Part shown: positions 49,678 through 59,040 of the stretch, in pieces
How positions within the stretch are numbered: position 1 is the stretch's first letter
Layout: every line of letters begins with the position of its first letter
NCBI RefSeq assembly: GCF_036898825.1
Contig: NZ_JARUND010000002.1
Location: 3,472,001 to 3,536,000 of the forward strand
Length of the DNA stretch: 64,000 nucleotides
Direction of reading: 5' to 3'
Source of the DNA: Streptomyces sp. B21-083
GTDB taxonomy: Bacteria > Actinomycetota > Actinomycetes > Streptomycetales > Streptomycetaceae
Notes under the pieces: model-generated
Seen by the model: the letters and a program-made list of their open reading frames with translations, nothing else
What the model was told of the DNA's origin: nothing
Databases searched by the model: none
Position numbers and translations under genes: made by a program

Positions 49678-51153
49678 GTGACAGCTACGAGCAGTGCGGC
49701 ACCACCGACACCCGGCTCGCCGGACGGACCCGGCACGTCAGGGGTGTCCGGCACGCGCGCGGCCTCGGCCCTGCCCGCCATCCCCGCGCAGGGAGGCAGG
49801 GGTTCCGCTCCCGGCGTCCCCCAGCCCCCGCGCCGCACGGCCTTCGCGGAGGGTGTCGACCAGTTGCGGGCCGCCGCGACCACCGAGCCCGGGCGGCTGC
49901 GGATCATCGGCGCCCTGCTCGCCGCGCTCGTCGTCGCGTTCGGTGCCGTGACCGCCTGGCAGATGACCGACCGTTCGTCCGCGGCGGACGACGTGCTGCA
50001 CAACAGCCAGCCCCTCAGTTCCGCGGCGGCGGACATCTACAGCTCCCTCGCGGACGCCAACACCGCCGCCTCCAGCGGTTTCCTGGCCGGCGGTGACGAG
50101 ACGGCGACCTCCCGCGAGCGCTATCAGAAGGACATCCGCAACGCCGCCGCGAAGCTCTCCGCCGCCGCGACCAACTCCCAGCCGGACTCCGAGTCCGCGA
50201 CGACGATCGCCAACCTCAACAAGCTGCTGTCGGAGTACACGGGCTACATCGAGCGGGCCCGCGCCAACAACCGGCTGGGCTTCCCGGTCGGCGGCTCGTA
50301 CCTGCGGCTGGCGAACGAGACGATGCAGGACCAGATGCTCCCGCAGGCGGAGAAGCTCTACGCCAAGGAGAACCAGCGGCTGGGCTCCGACTACGCGGAC
50401 GCGACCTCGTACCCCTGGGCGGCGATCGGTCTCGGCGTCGTCGTGCTCGGCGCCCTCGTCTGGGCCCAGCGGCGCAACTACCGGCGTACGAACCGGGTGC
50501 TGAACCACGGTCTGGTCGCGGCGACGGCCACCGCGACGATCGTCATGCTGTGGCTGGTCGCCGGGCAGAGTCTCGCCCGCTCGGGGCTCGACGACTCCTA
50601 CGACCACGGCATCCGCTCACTGAACGTGCTGCACGACGCCCGGATCGCCTCCCTCAAGGCGCGCGGCAACGAGAACCTGACGCTGGTGGCGCGCGGCGCG
50701 GAGACGGTCCAACTGGCCGACGGCGAGGTCGTCGACGCGTACGACCACGACTTCGAGGGCGACATGAGCGCGCTCGGCAAGGGTCTGGCCGAGGCCGAGC
50801 GGCTCGCCGACGACCAGGCGGGCAAGAAGCCGGTCACGTCGGCCGTCGGCGGTATGAAGGAGTGGAAGACGCGCCACGACGAGGCGCAGGCGGAGTACGA
50901 GTCGGGTGACTTCCAGCAGGCGCTCGCCCGCGTCATAGGGGACAAGAGCGACAAGCCGACCGGTGAGTGCTTCGACAGCGTGGACCAGGCACTGAAGACG
51001 GCCATCGGACATGAGCAGACGGAGTTCCAGCAGGCGGCCGCGACCGGCCGGGACGCGATGACCGGCCTCCCGGTGGGCGCCGCGGGCCTCGCCGTGCTGG
51101 GCGCGGCGGGCGCGGTGCTCGGCATCGGGCGCAGGCTGTCGGAGTACCGCTGA
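49678..51153 (+). CDS. Four-helix membrane sensor (GlnX-like)
   Basis: A 491-residue protein. The Pro/Ser/Gly-rich cytoplasmic head (about 70 residues) is followed by TM1 (about 75-97), an extracellular helical domain of about 150 residues, TM2 and TM3 (about 246-263 and 278-297), a second extracellular domain of about 160 residues, and TM4 near the C-terminus. The layout equals GlnX of mycobacteria and corynebacteria, which senses the ligand state of GlnH and signals to PknG. GTG at 49678 was chosen for GGGGGAGG 5-6 nt upstream; ATGs at 49657 and 49663 are alternatives. Homology is inferred from topology and neighbours, not from a search. Confidence 0.72.
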   Translation: MTATSSAAPPTPGSPDGPGTSGVSGTRAASALPAIPAQGGRGSAPGVPQPPRRTAFAEGVDQLRAAATTEPGRLRIIGALLAALVVAFGAVTAWQMTDRSSAADDVLHNSQPLSSAAADIYSSLADANTAASSGFLAGGDETATSRERYQKDIRNAAAKLSAAATNSQPDSESATTIANLNKLLSEYTGYIERARANNRLGFPVGGSYLRLANETMQDQMLPQAEKLYAKENQRLGSDYADATSYPWAAIGLGVVVLGALVWAQRRNYRRTNRVLNHGLVAATATATIVMLWLVAGQSLARSGLDDSYDHGIRSLNVLHDARIASLKARGNENLTLVARGAETVQLADGEVVDAYDHDFEGDMSALGKGLAEAERLADDQAGKKPVTSAVGGMKEWKTRHDEAQAEYESGDFQQALARVIGDKSDKPTGECFDSVDQALKTAIGHEQTEFQQAAATGRDAMTGLPVGAAGLAVLGAAGAVLGIGRRLSEYR

Positions 51154-51202
51154 TGCGGTACGAAGGGTTCGGGCGATGAGGGCGATGAGAGGGGGCGTGA
51201 CG

Positions 51203-52282
51203 ATGAACGCACAGCGGCTTGCGGGCGGTCCGCGCACCGGTCTCCAGGCCTTGCGGGCCGGTCTCCGGGCTCTGCGGGCCGGACTGCGGGGCTGGGGCGG
51301 TGTGGGGGCGATGGCGGCCGTCTGCGCCCTCGCGGTGGCCTTCGCGCTGCTGCTCCCGTTGACGCAGTCGCACGGCGACGGCAGTACGGGCACGGGCGGC
51401 CAGGGGGTCGCCGAGGGCATTCAGGCGAGGGCCGCGGCGGACTGCGTGAACCCGCAGGAGCAGAGCCCGGCGCCGTCCTCCCTGGACGGGACGACGATCG
51501 AGAAGATCAAGGCCCGTAAGGACCGGCGGCTGATCGTCGGCGTCGACCAGAACAGCTACCGCTGGGGCTACCGCGATCCGAACGGCGGCAAGGAGGCGGA
51601 GCTGGAGGGCTTCGACATCGACCTGGTCCACCGGATCGCCAAGGACATCCTCGGCGACGAGAACGCGGTCCAGTTCAAGGCCATCCCCACCAACCAGCGC
51701 ATCCCGGCCATCAAGGACGGCCGCGTCGACATGATCGTCCGCACGATGACGATCACCTGCAGCCGTCTGGACGACGTGTCGTTCTCCGCGCCGTACTTCC
51801 TCACCGGGCAGCAGGTCCTCGCACCCAAGAGCTCCACGATCAAGGGGTACGACAAGACGCTCGCCGGCAAGCGGATCTGCTCGGCGGAGGGCTCAACCGC
51901 GCTCGAGAAGCTGACGGCGGACAAGGCGGCGAAGAAGGCCGCGGTCGCCACCGCCGACATCAGGACGACCGTCCCCAGCCAGCTCGACTGCCTCGTCCGT
52001 CTCCAACTCGGCCAGGTGGACGCGGTGGTGACCGACGGCGCGCTCGCCGCGAGCCAGGCGGCACAGGACCCGACGGTGGAGCTGAAGGGCGACACGTTCA
52101 CCACCGACTACTACGGCGTGGCGGTGAAGAAGGGTGCGAACGACCTGGCGGCACGGGTCAATCGCATACTGGAGCAGTACCGGCAGGACGGCGGCTGGCA
52201 GGCGTCGTACGACAAGTGGCTGTCCCCGACGCTGGGCAGCGACTCGGAGTCGGCGAAGGCGCCGGTGCCCCGCTACAAGTGA
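51203..52282 (+). CDS. Membrane-anchored amino-acid-binding protein (GlnH-like)
   Basis: A 359-residue family 3 solute-binding protein. A basic N-terminus with repeated LRAGLR leads into one membrane helix (about 33-54); no lipobox is seen, so it is anchored by the helix. The binding domain runs from RLIVGVDQNSYRWGYRD through GFDIDLVHRIA to YYGVAVKKGANDLA. In corynebacteria/mycobacteria GlnH binds aspartate, glutamate or glutamine and acts in signalling with GlnX and PknG, not in transport; no transporter genes are present here. ATG at 51203 has AGGGGG upstream; ATG 51176 and GTG 51197 are alternatives. Confidence 0.82.
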   Translation: MNAQRLAGGPRTGLQALRAGLRALRAGLRGWGGVGAMAAVCALAVAFALLLPLTQSHGDGSTGTGGQGVAEGIQARAAADCVNPQEQSPAPSSLDGTTIEKIKARKDRRLIVGVDQNSYRWGYRDPNGGKEAELEGFDIDLVHRIAKDILGDENAVQFKAIPTNQRIPAIKDGRVDMIVRTMTITCSRLDDVSFSAPYFLTGQQVLAPKSSTIKGYDKTLAGKRICSAEGSTALEKLTADKAAKKAAVATADIRTTVPSQLDCLVRLQLGQVDAVVTDGALAASQAAQDPTVELKGDTFTTDYYGVAVKKGANDLAARVNRILEQYRQDGGWQASYDKWLSPTLGSDSESAKAPVPRYK

Positions 52283-52345
52283 CGTTCACCGACCGACCGA
52301 AGAGCCGACCGACCGAGCCAACCACACGAGTAGTCGAGGTGATCG

Positions 52346-53671
52346 ATGGGCGTCACGGGAGCCCCCGGGCCGGTGATGGACCGGGACGAGGTGGACCGTG
52401 CGCTGGCGCGGCTCGGCGCGGAGCACGAGGCGATCGAGACCTCACTCCTCGCCCTCCAGGACCACGCGGGCCGCAGACTCCTCGAAGGCGCCGAGCTCAC
52501 CGGCACGACCAAGGAGCGCTGGACGGCCGCGGACGCGTCGATCACGCTGCTGTGGGCGTACTTCGACGCGTACTCGGACACGTTCCGCTCCGCCCGTGAC
52601 ATCCGTTCGCGCCGCCGCTGGTCCAGCCGCGAGGACCTGGTGGAGCTGACGGAGCTGCTGCGCGGCGAGTGCGTCACGGTCGCGGGCAGCGCCACGGCGA
52701 CGGCCAACGCGCCCACCCTGCACGGCACCGGGAAGCTCAGCCACCTGTACTCGCTGGCCGGCCTGGTGGAGCGGATGAACGAGCTGTACGCGACGTCGCT
52801 GGACATGGTCGTCACCTCCGACGCGGTCTGGTCGGCCCTGCCCGCGCGGATAGACCTACTGGCCGCGGAGCTGCAGCGCACCCGCCAGCTGGCGCACTCC
52901 GTGGGCGTACGCCCGGGCGAGCACCCGGCGGGCGACGACCTGGAGCGCATCACCCGCACCCTGACCGCCCTGCGCGAGCGGGTGATCTCCGACCCCCTGG
53001 CGTTCTGGCTGCCCGCGCAGGGCAGTTCGGCGCCCGGCGGCGGCCGTCCGGACACCACGGTGTACGACCGTGAGGCGCGCGCCCTGGAGGACGTACGCCG
53101 GGAGATCGACGCCGTGCTGACGGTCCGCCAGGACGCGGAGGCGCGGCTCATGAGGCTGCGCGACGTGCTGTCCCGCGCGGACCGCACGCTCGCGGAGGCG
53201 CGCAGTGCGCGCGGTGAGGTGCTGGCGAAGATCGCCGCGTCGGAGGTGCCTGCCGTGAGCGGGCCGCCCACGGCGCTGCAGGAGCAGCTGTCGATGGCCT
53301 CCGAGTACCGCAGACACGCCCAGTGGCACCGTCTCTCGCCGCTCCTGGAGTCGCTGGAGGCGAAGGCGGAGGACGAACTGATGCGCGCCCGCGAGTCGTT
53401 GACGGCTGTCACCCAGCCGCTGGCGGTCCGCGCGGAGCTGCGCGGCAGGCTCGACGCGTACAAGGCGAAGGTCGCCCGGCACGGTTTCGCGGAGGATCCG
53501 CTGCTGATCGAGCGGTACGACGCCGCGCGCCGCATGCTGTGGAGCGCGCCCTGTGACCTGCGGGTCGCGGAGCAGGCCGTGCTGCGTTACCAGCAGGCCG
53601 CCGCCGAGTACTTCGGCGGCCCGCGGGTGCCCGGCCAGGCCGGACCCGGTGACCGGAGGGGGGACTACTGA
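52346..53671 (+). CDS. Coiled-coil-rich protein of unknown function in the PknG module
   Basis: A 441-residue protein, mostly helical. Residues about 10-60 and 255-340 show heptad-like Leu/Ala/Arg/Glu patterns. It has no signal peptide, cysteine cluster or catalytic motif that I recognise. ATG at 52346 has GAGGTGATCG upstream. Its stop overlaps the pknG start by one base (TGATG), so equal expression with the kinase is likely. It may be a cytoplasmic scaffold between the membrane sensors and PknG. No counterpart exists in the mycobacterial pknG-glnH-glnX operon as I recall it. Confidence 0.7.
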   Translation: MGVTGAPGPVMDRDEVDRALARLGAEHEAIETSLLALQDHAGRRLLEGAELTGTTKERWTAADASITLLWAYFDAYSDTFRSARDIRSRRRWSSREDLVELTELLRGECVTVAGSATATANAPTLHGTGKLSHLYSLAGLVERMNELYATSLDMVVTSDAVWSALPARIDLLAAELQRTRQLAHSVGVRPGEHPAGDDLERITRTLTALRERVISDPLAFWLPAQGSSAPGGGRPDTTVYDREARALEDVRREIDAVLTVRQDAEARLMRLRDVLSRADRTLAEARSARGEVLAKIAASEVPAVSGPPTALQEQLSMASEYRRHAQWHRLSPLLESLEAKAEDELMRARESLTAVTQPLAVRAELRGRLDAYKAKVARHGFAEDPLLIERYDAARRMLWSAPCDLRVAEQAVLRYQQAAAEYFGGPRVPGQAGPGDRRGDY

Positions 53672-56205
53672 TGACCGAGTCCGAACAGCAGAAGTGCCAG
53701 CGGCCCGACTGCGAGGGAAGCTACGAGGACATGGGCGGCGGTGAGCTGTACTGCGACACGTGCGGACTCGCGCCGGTCGTGTCCAGCGGCATGGTCGGTT
53801 CGCCGTCCACCGGGGTCACCGGGAGCGGCAGGCGAGGTTCGGGGGGCGGCAGTTCGTCCTCGAACAGCTCGCGTGCCTCCGCCCGTACCTCCCGCACGTC
53901 CCGTTCCTCGCAGTCCCGCCGCTCGGTCTCCGGCCGGTTGTCGCGGTCCCTGTCGGGGAAGTCGACGGGCCGCTCGGTGTCGGTGCGCAGCTCGGGTTCG
54001 ACCGCCGGGTCGACCGGGCGCGGCCGGCTCGGTGCGGGCCTGGTCGAGGTGCCGGGGGTGCCGCGGCCCGACCCGCGGTCGATGGTGCTGGAGAACCCGG
54101 AGGTGCCCGAGCGCAAGCGGTTCTGCTCGCGCTCCGACTGCGGGGTGCCGGTGGGACGGGCACGCGGGGAGGGCCGGCCGGGGCGCACGGAGGGGTTCTG
54201 CACGAAGTGCGGGCACCCGTACTCCTTCGCGCCCAAGCTGCACACCGGTGACATAGTGCGTGGCCAGTACGAGGTGGTGGGCTGTCTGGCGCACGGCGGC
54301 CTCGGCTGGGTCTACCTCGCCGTGGACCGCGCGGTGTCGGACCAGTGGGTGGTCCTGAAGGGCCTCCTGGACACCGGTGACCAGGACGCGATGGCGGCGG
54401 CGATCTCCGAGCGGCGCTTCCTCGCGGAGACCGTGCACGCCAACATCGTGCGGATCTACAACTTCGTCGAGCACCTGGACCAGCGCACGGGCTCGCTCGA
54501 CGGCTACATCGTCATGGAGTACGTCGGCGGCAAGTCGCTGAAGGAGATCGCCAACGACCGCCGTACCCCGGACGGGAAGCGGGACCCGCTGCCGGTGGAG
54601 CAGGCGTGCGCGTACGGCATCGAGGCGCTTGAGGCGCTCGGTTATCTGCACAGCCGCAACCTGCTGTACTGCGACTTCAAGGTCGACAACGCGATCCAGA
54701 CCGAGGACCAGCTGAAGCTGATCGACATGGGCGCGGTCCGCCGAGTGGACGACGAGGAGTCGGCCATCTACGGCACGGTCGGCTATCAGGCGCCGGAGGT
54801 CGCGGAGGTCGGCCCGTCGGTGGCGTCCGACCTGTACACGGTCGCACGCACGCTCGCCGTCATGACGTTCGACTTCCAGGGCTACACGAACGTGTTCGTG
54901 GACTCCCTGCCTGACCCCGACCACATCGAGGTCTTCCGCCAGTACGAGTCGTTCTACCGGCTCCTGGTCCGCGCCACCGATCCCGACCCGGCCCGCCGGT
55001 TCGCGTCCGCGCAGGAGATGTCCGAGCAGCTGACGGGCGTACTGCGCGAGGTCGTGTCGCTCCAGACGGGCCGGGCCAGACCCGCGCTGTCGACGCTGTT
55101 CGGGCCCGAGGTGAAGGTCACGGACGCGGAGTTGTTCACGGCGATGGACGGGGACGTGTCGCGGCTGGGAGCGCGTGTGACGGCGCCCCGGGGGAAATCC
55201 TCGGCGCAGGCCGCTCCCGCCCTCACAGGCGCCACCAGGGCGCTCACCGGGACCCCGCGTCTCGTGAAGGCCATCGACGCGGGTGCCGCCGCGCTCGCGC
55301 TGCCCGTGCCCCGCGTGGACCCGACCGACCCCAACGCGGGTTTCCTGGCAGGGCTGCTGGCGTCGGCGGCCGGGGAGCTGATCGCCGCACTCGCGGTGGT
55401 GCCGGCGCAGTCGACGGAGACCCGGCTGCGTGAGGTGCGGGCCCGGCTGGAGAACGGGGACGCCGCGACCGCCCTGGAGGCGCTGGTCGAGCTGGAGCAG
55501 GATCGGCCGGACGACTGGCGGGTGGTCTGGTACCAGGGCGTGGCCGCGCTGGTGACGGGCGATCACGAGGGCGCCGCGCTGTCGTTCGACGCGATCTACG
55601 ACGCCTTCCCGGGCGAGAGTCCGCCCAAGCTGGCCCTAGGGCTGTGCGCGGAGGTGCTCGGACAGCTCGACAACGCCGCCGAGTACTACCGGCTGGTGTG
55701 GACGACCGACCCGAGCTATGTGAGCGCCGCGTTCGGGCTGGCCCGCGTCCAGTTGGCGGCGGGCGACCGCCGTAGCGCCGTGAAGACGCTGGAGTCGGTT
55801 CCGGAGGCCTCGATCCACTACACGGCGGCCCGCGTGGCCGCCGTACGGGCGCGGTTGCGGCAGCGGACGGCCCTCGCCTCGGACGCGCCGTTCCTGGACG
55901 ATCTGATCGCGTCCGCCGGGCAGGTGGAGGCCCTCGCCGGATACGGTCTGGACGCGGTCCGGCGGGAGCGGCTGTCGGCGGAAGTCCTCGGGTGCGCGCT
56001 GGACTGGATACTCTCCCAGGACCAGGTTTCCGCCCCTCCGGCCGTCGGGGGGCGGGTGCTGCTCGGCAGCGACCTGGACGAGCGTGGTCTGCGTTTCGGG
56101 CTGGAGCGCTCGTACCGGACGCTTGCCCGGCTCGCGCAGGGCGGCGAGGAGAGGATCGACCTGGTGGAACGTGCCAACCGTTACCGCCCCCGGACGTGGG
56201 TGTAG
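53671..56205 (+). CDS. pknG: PknG-type serine/threonine kinase with zinc ribbons and TPRs
   Basis: An 844-residue soluble kinase. Residues 9-31 hold a first Cys4 site (9, 14, 28, 31); 50-118 is a Ser/Arg/Gly linker with many possible phosphosites; a rubredoxin-like Cys4 (152, 157, 177, 180) directly precedes the kinase domain (200-470). Lys230, catalytic CDFKVDN (334-340, Asp335, Lys337, Asn340) and DMG (352-354) replace the usual HRD and DFG, as in PknG. The C-terminal about 270 residues are TPR-like. PknG controls 2-oxoglutarate dehydrogenase through an FHA protein (GarA/OdhI). The first zinc site is additional to the mycobacterial layout. The gene overlaps the upstream one and directly precedes the phosphatase. 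Confidence 0.92.
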   Translation: MTESEQQKCQRPDCEGSYEDMGGGELYCDTCGLAPVVSSGMVGSPSTGVTGSGRRGSGGGSSSSNSSRASARTSRTSRSSQSRRSVSGRLSRSLSGKSTGRSVSVRSSGSTAGSTGRGRLGAGLVEVPGVPRPDPRSMVLENPEVPERKRFCSRSDCGVPVGRARGEGRPGRTEGFCTKCGHPYSFAPKLHTGDIVRGQYEVVGCLAHGGLGWVYLAVDRAVSDQWVVLKGLLDTGDQDAMAAAISERRFLAETVHANIVRIYNFVEHLDQRTGSLDGYIVMEYVGGKSLKEIANDRRTPDGKRDPLPVEQACAYGIEALEALGYLHSRNLLYCDFKVDNAIQTEDQLKLIDMGAVRRVDDEESAIYGTVGYQAPEVAEVGPSVASDLYTVARTLAVMTFDFQGYTNVFVDSLPDPDHIEVFRQYESFYRLLVRATDPDPARRFASAQEMSEQLTGVLREVVSLQTGRARPALSTLFGPEVKVTDAELFTAMDGDVSRLGARVTAPRGKSSAQAAPALTGATRALTGTPRLVKAIDAGAAALALPVPRVDPTDPNAGFLAGLLASAAGELIAALAVVPAQSTETRLREVRARLENGDAATALEALVELEQDRPDDWRVVWYQGVAALVTGDHEGAALSFDAIYDAFPGESPPKLALGLCAEVLGQLDNAAEYYRLVWTTDPSYVSAAFGLARVQLAAGDRRSAVKTLESVPEASIHYTAARVAAVRARLRQRTALASDAPFLDDLIASAGQVEALAGYGLDAVRRERLSAEVLGCALDWILSQDQVSAPPAVGGRVLLGSDLDERGLRFGLERSYRTLARLAQGGEERIDLVERANRYRPRTWV

Positions 56206-56208
56206 TTG

Positions 56209-57549
56209 ATGTCCCAGATGCCCGAGCCACCCCCGCCGACCGCCCTGTCCCGGTGCCCGAGCTGCGAGGAGCCGATCGAATCGGGCGACCGGTTCTGTGG
56301 CGCGTGCGGGTACGACCTGTCGGCCGTGCCCCCGCGCCCCGGTGACTTTCCGACGCTCACTTTGAGCGGCGCCCTCGCGTCCGCGCCGCACCCGCCTCCG
56401 GAGGCCGCTTCCGTGGACTGGCCCCACGCGCCCGAGACCAACAGCTCCGGCACCCCGGCGCCGGTTCACCTGGCGACCGACCTCCGGGGCACCGACTCGG
56501 GCGAGACCCCGCTCCCGCCGGTCGCGCCGGCGACGGGCGTCCGGTTCGACCGGGCCGCCGGCGGTGAGCCCGACGAGTACCCGCTCCAGGCGCCCGCCCC
56601 GCGCGCCGCCGAGACCGCGACGCCGCCGGCCGGCACCAAGGTGTGCGTGGCCTGCCGGGCGGGGCGGGTCGACAACGACGGCTACTGCGAGAACTGCGGG
56701 CACGCCCAACCGCGGGAGCGCGACCACATGGAGGACGAGGTCGGCCCGCTCGCCGCGGTCACCGACCGGGGCCTGCGCCACCATCGCAACGAGGACGCGT
56801 ACGCGATCTCGCACACCACGCTGCCCAACCGCACGCCCGCGCTGGTCGCGATCGTCTGCGACGGCGTCTCCTCGGCGACCCGCCCCGACGAGGCCTCGCT
56901 GGCCGCGTCCCGGGCGGCCGGCGACTCGCTGATGGCGGCCCTGCCTCAGGGCACCCATCCGCAGCAGGCGATGCACGACGCGATCCTCGCCGCCTCCAAC
57001 GCCGTGAACGCGCTGGCGGACGAGCCCGCCGGGGCCCGCGAGCACGCCCCGCACCAGAACTCCCCGGCCTGCACCCTGGTGGGCTGCGTCGTCACCCCGT
57101 CCCTGCTGGTCGTCGGCTGGGTCGGCGACAGCCGCGCCTACTGGGTCCCGCTGGACCGCTCCACCGCCCCGGCCCGGCTCACCGAGGACGACTCGTGGGC
57201 CGCGCAGATGGTCGCGGCGGGCCTGATGAACGAGGCGGAGGCGTACGCCGACGAGCGCGCCCACGCCATCACGGGCTGGCTCGGCGCGGACGCCTACGAA
57301 CTGGAGCCGCACACCGCTTCCTTCAAGCCGGACCGGCCGGGTGTGGTGGTGGTGTGCACGGACGGGCTGTGGAACTACGCGGAGAGCGCGGACGAGTTGG
57401 CCGAGGTTCTCCCGCCGGATGCCGCGTCGCGTCCGCTGCACGCCGCCCAGGTTCTGCTCGGGCACGCCCTGGACGGTGGGGGCCACGACAACGTAACAGT
57501 GGCCGTCGTACCGTTCCCCGCCCCGTCGCAGGGGGCAGGATCGGCCTGA
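56209..57549 (+). CDS. PP2C-family protein phosphatase with two zinc ribbons
   Basis: A 446-residue metal-dependent Ser/Thr phosphatase. Zinc ribbon 1 is at Cys16, 19, 30, 33 and ribbon 2 at Cys146, 149, 160, 163, joined by a Pro-rich linker. The PP2C domain (about 180-440) has RHHRNEDAY, VCDGVSS, GWVGDSRAYW, CTDGLWNY and GGHDNVTV, supplying the metal-binding aspartates. It starts 3 nt after the pknG stop, so it most likely reverses PknG phosphorylation. The preceding TTG at 56206 could also be used as start. Confidence 0.92.
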   Translation: MSQMPEPPPPTALSRCPSCEEPIESGDRFCGACGYDLSAVPPRPGDFPTLTLSGALASAPHPPPEAASVDWPHAPETNSSGTPAPVHLATDLRGTDSGETPLPPVAPATGVRFDRAAGGEPDEYPLQAPAPRAAETATPPAGTKVCVACRAGRVDNDGYCENCGHAQPRERDHMEDEVGPLAAVTDRGLRHHRNEDAYAISHTTLPNRTPALVAIVCDGVSSATRPDEASLAASRAAGDSLMAALPQGTHPQQAMHDAILAASNAVNALADEPAGAREHAPHQNSPACTLVGCVVTPSLLVVGWVGDSRAYWVPLDRSTAPARLTEDDSWAAQMVAAGLMNEAEAYADERAHAITGWLGADAYELEPHTASFKPDRPGVVVVCTDGLWNYAESADELAEVLPPDAASRPLHAAQVLLGHALDGGGHDNVTVAVVPFPAPSQGAGSA

Positions 57550-57652
57550 GGGCACTGACGACGGGGGTGCCCCCAGGAGGACCGGAGGGGACCGGTCCGC
57601 ATACAGTCACTGCTCCACGGATGTGGGGTTTTCGAGGGGGAGCGAAGCACGC

Positions 57653-58999
57653 ATGGCCAATTTCTCGAAGTCGAACGTGCCGCAGTTCTCGGTGGACGTC
57701 TACCAGAACGAGTACCTGCCCGACGGCGGCCGCGAGGTCAGCGCGATCGTGACGGTCACCGCGACCGGTGGCGGCACGGTCGGCACCGCGGTCGCGGCAC
57801 CCCACCTCTACTCACCGGGCCAGGGACCGGACGCGGCCGTGGCGATCATGGTCGACTGCTCCGGCTCGATGGACTACCCGCCGACCAAGATGCGGGGCGC
57901 CCGGGAGGCGACGGCAGCCGCGATCGACGCGGTGCGCGACGGTGTGCACTTCACGGTGATCGGCGGCACGCACCTCGCCAAGGAGGTCTACCCGGGCGGC
58001 GGGCGGCTCGCGGTCGCCGACGCCACCACCCGCGAGCAGGCCAAGCAGGCGCTGCGTCGGCTGACCGCGGGCGGCGGCACGGCCATCGGCACCTGGCTGC
58101 GCCTCGCCGACCGGCTGCTGTCCTCGTCCGAGGTCACCATCCGGCACGGCATCCTCCTCACCGACGGCCGCAACGAGCACGAGTCACCGGAGGACCTGAA
58201 GGCCGCCCTGGACTCCTGCGCCGGCCGCTTCACCTGCGACGCACGCGGTGTGGGCACCGACTGGGAGGTCAAGGAGGTCACCGCGATCGCCTCCGCGCTG
58301 CTCGGCACCGCCGACATCGTCGCCGACCCGGCCGGCCTCGCCGCCGACTTCACTCAGATGATGGAGACGGCGATGGGCAAGGAGGTCGCGGACGTCGCCC
58401 TCAGGCTGTGGACCCCGGTCGGCACGGAGATCAAGTTCGTCAAGCAAGTGGCGCCCACCGTCGAGGAGTTGACCGGCCGCCGCACGGAGGCCGGCCCGCG
58501 CGCCGGTGACTACCCCACCGGTTCCTGGGGGGACGAGTCGCGCGACTACCACGTGTGCGTCGAGGTGCCATCCGCCGGCCTGGGCCAGGAGATGCTGGCC
58601 GCCCGTGTCTCGCTGGTGATCCCGCAGCCCGACGGCAGCGCCCAGAACCTCGGCGCACAGGGCCTCGTACGAGCCGTGTGGACCGACGACATGACGGCCT
58701 CGACGTCGATCAATCCGCAGGTCGCGCACTACACAGGTCAGGCCGAACTGGCACAAGTCATCCAACAGGGTTTGGATGCCCGCAAAGCGGGTGATGTCGA
58801 TGGTGCAACGGCCAAGCTGGGACGAGCCGTTCAGCTCGCCAGCGCCTCCGGAAACGCGGATACTGCGAAACTGCTTGCGAAGGTGGTGGACGTGGTCGAC
58901 GCCGCGGCAGGTACTGTGCGACTGAAGGCGAAGGTCGAAGAGGCCGACGAGATGACACTCGAAACACGGTCCACAAAGACTGTTCGTGTAAAGAAGTAA
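57653..58999 (+). CDS. VWA-domain protein of the PknG module
   Basis: A 448-residue cytoplasmic protein. The von Willebrand A domain (about 60-250) keeps the metal-ion-dependent adhesion site: DCSGS (68-72), TAIGT and LLTDGRN. The remainder has beta-rich segments and a C-terminal helical part (QGLDARKAGDVDGATAKLGRAVQLA) resembling a TPR-like pair. VWA proteins act as metal-dependent protein-binding modules. Placement between phosphatase and FHA genes suggests a partner or substrate of the kinase. ATG at 57653 has AGGGGGAGCG upstream. The 103-bp gap before it may carry a weak promoter. Confidence 0.88.
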   Translation: MANFSKSNVPQFSVDVYQNEYLPDGGREVSAIVTVTATGGGTVGTAVAAPHLYSPGQGPDAAVAIMVDCSGSMDYPPTKMRGAREATAAAIDAVRDGVHFTVIGGTHLAKEVYPGGGRLAVADATTREQAKQALRRLTAGGGTAIGTWLRLADRLLSSSEVTIRHGILLTDGRNEHESPEDLKAALDSCAGRFTCDARGVGTDWEVKEVTAIASALLGTADIVADPAGLAADFTQMMETAMGKEVADVALRLWTPVGTEIKFVKQVAPTVEELTGRRTEAGPRAGDYPTGSWGDESRDYHVCVEVPSAGLGQEMLAARVSLVIPQPDGSAQNLGAQGLVRAVWTDDMTASTSINPQVAHYTGQAELAQVIQQGLDARKAGDVDGATAKLGRAVQLASASGNADTAKLLAKVVDVVDAAAGTVRLKAKVEEADEMTLETRSTKTVRVKK

Positions 59000-59040
59000 C
59001 TGAACAAAACGTAGCGAAGAGGAGAGGGGGAAGAGCCGAC

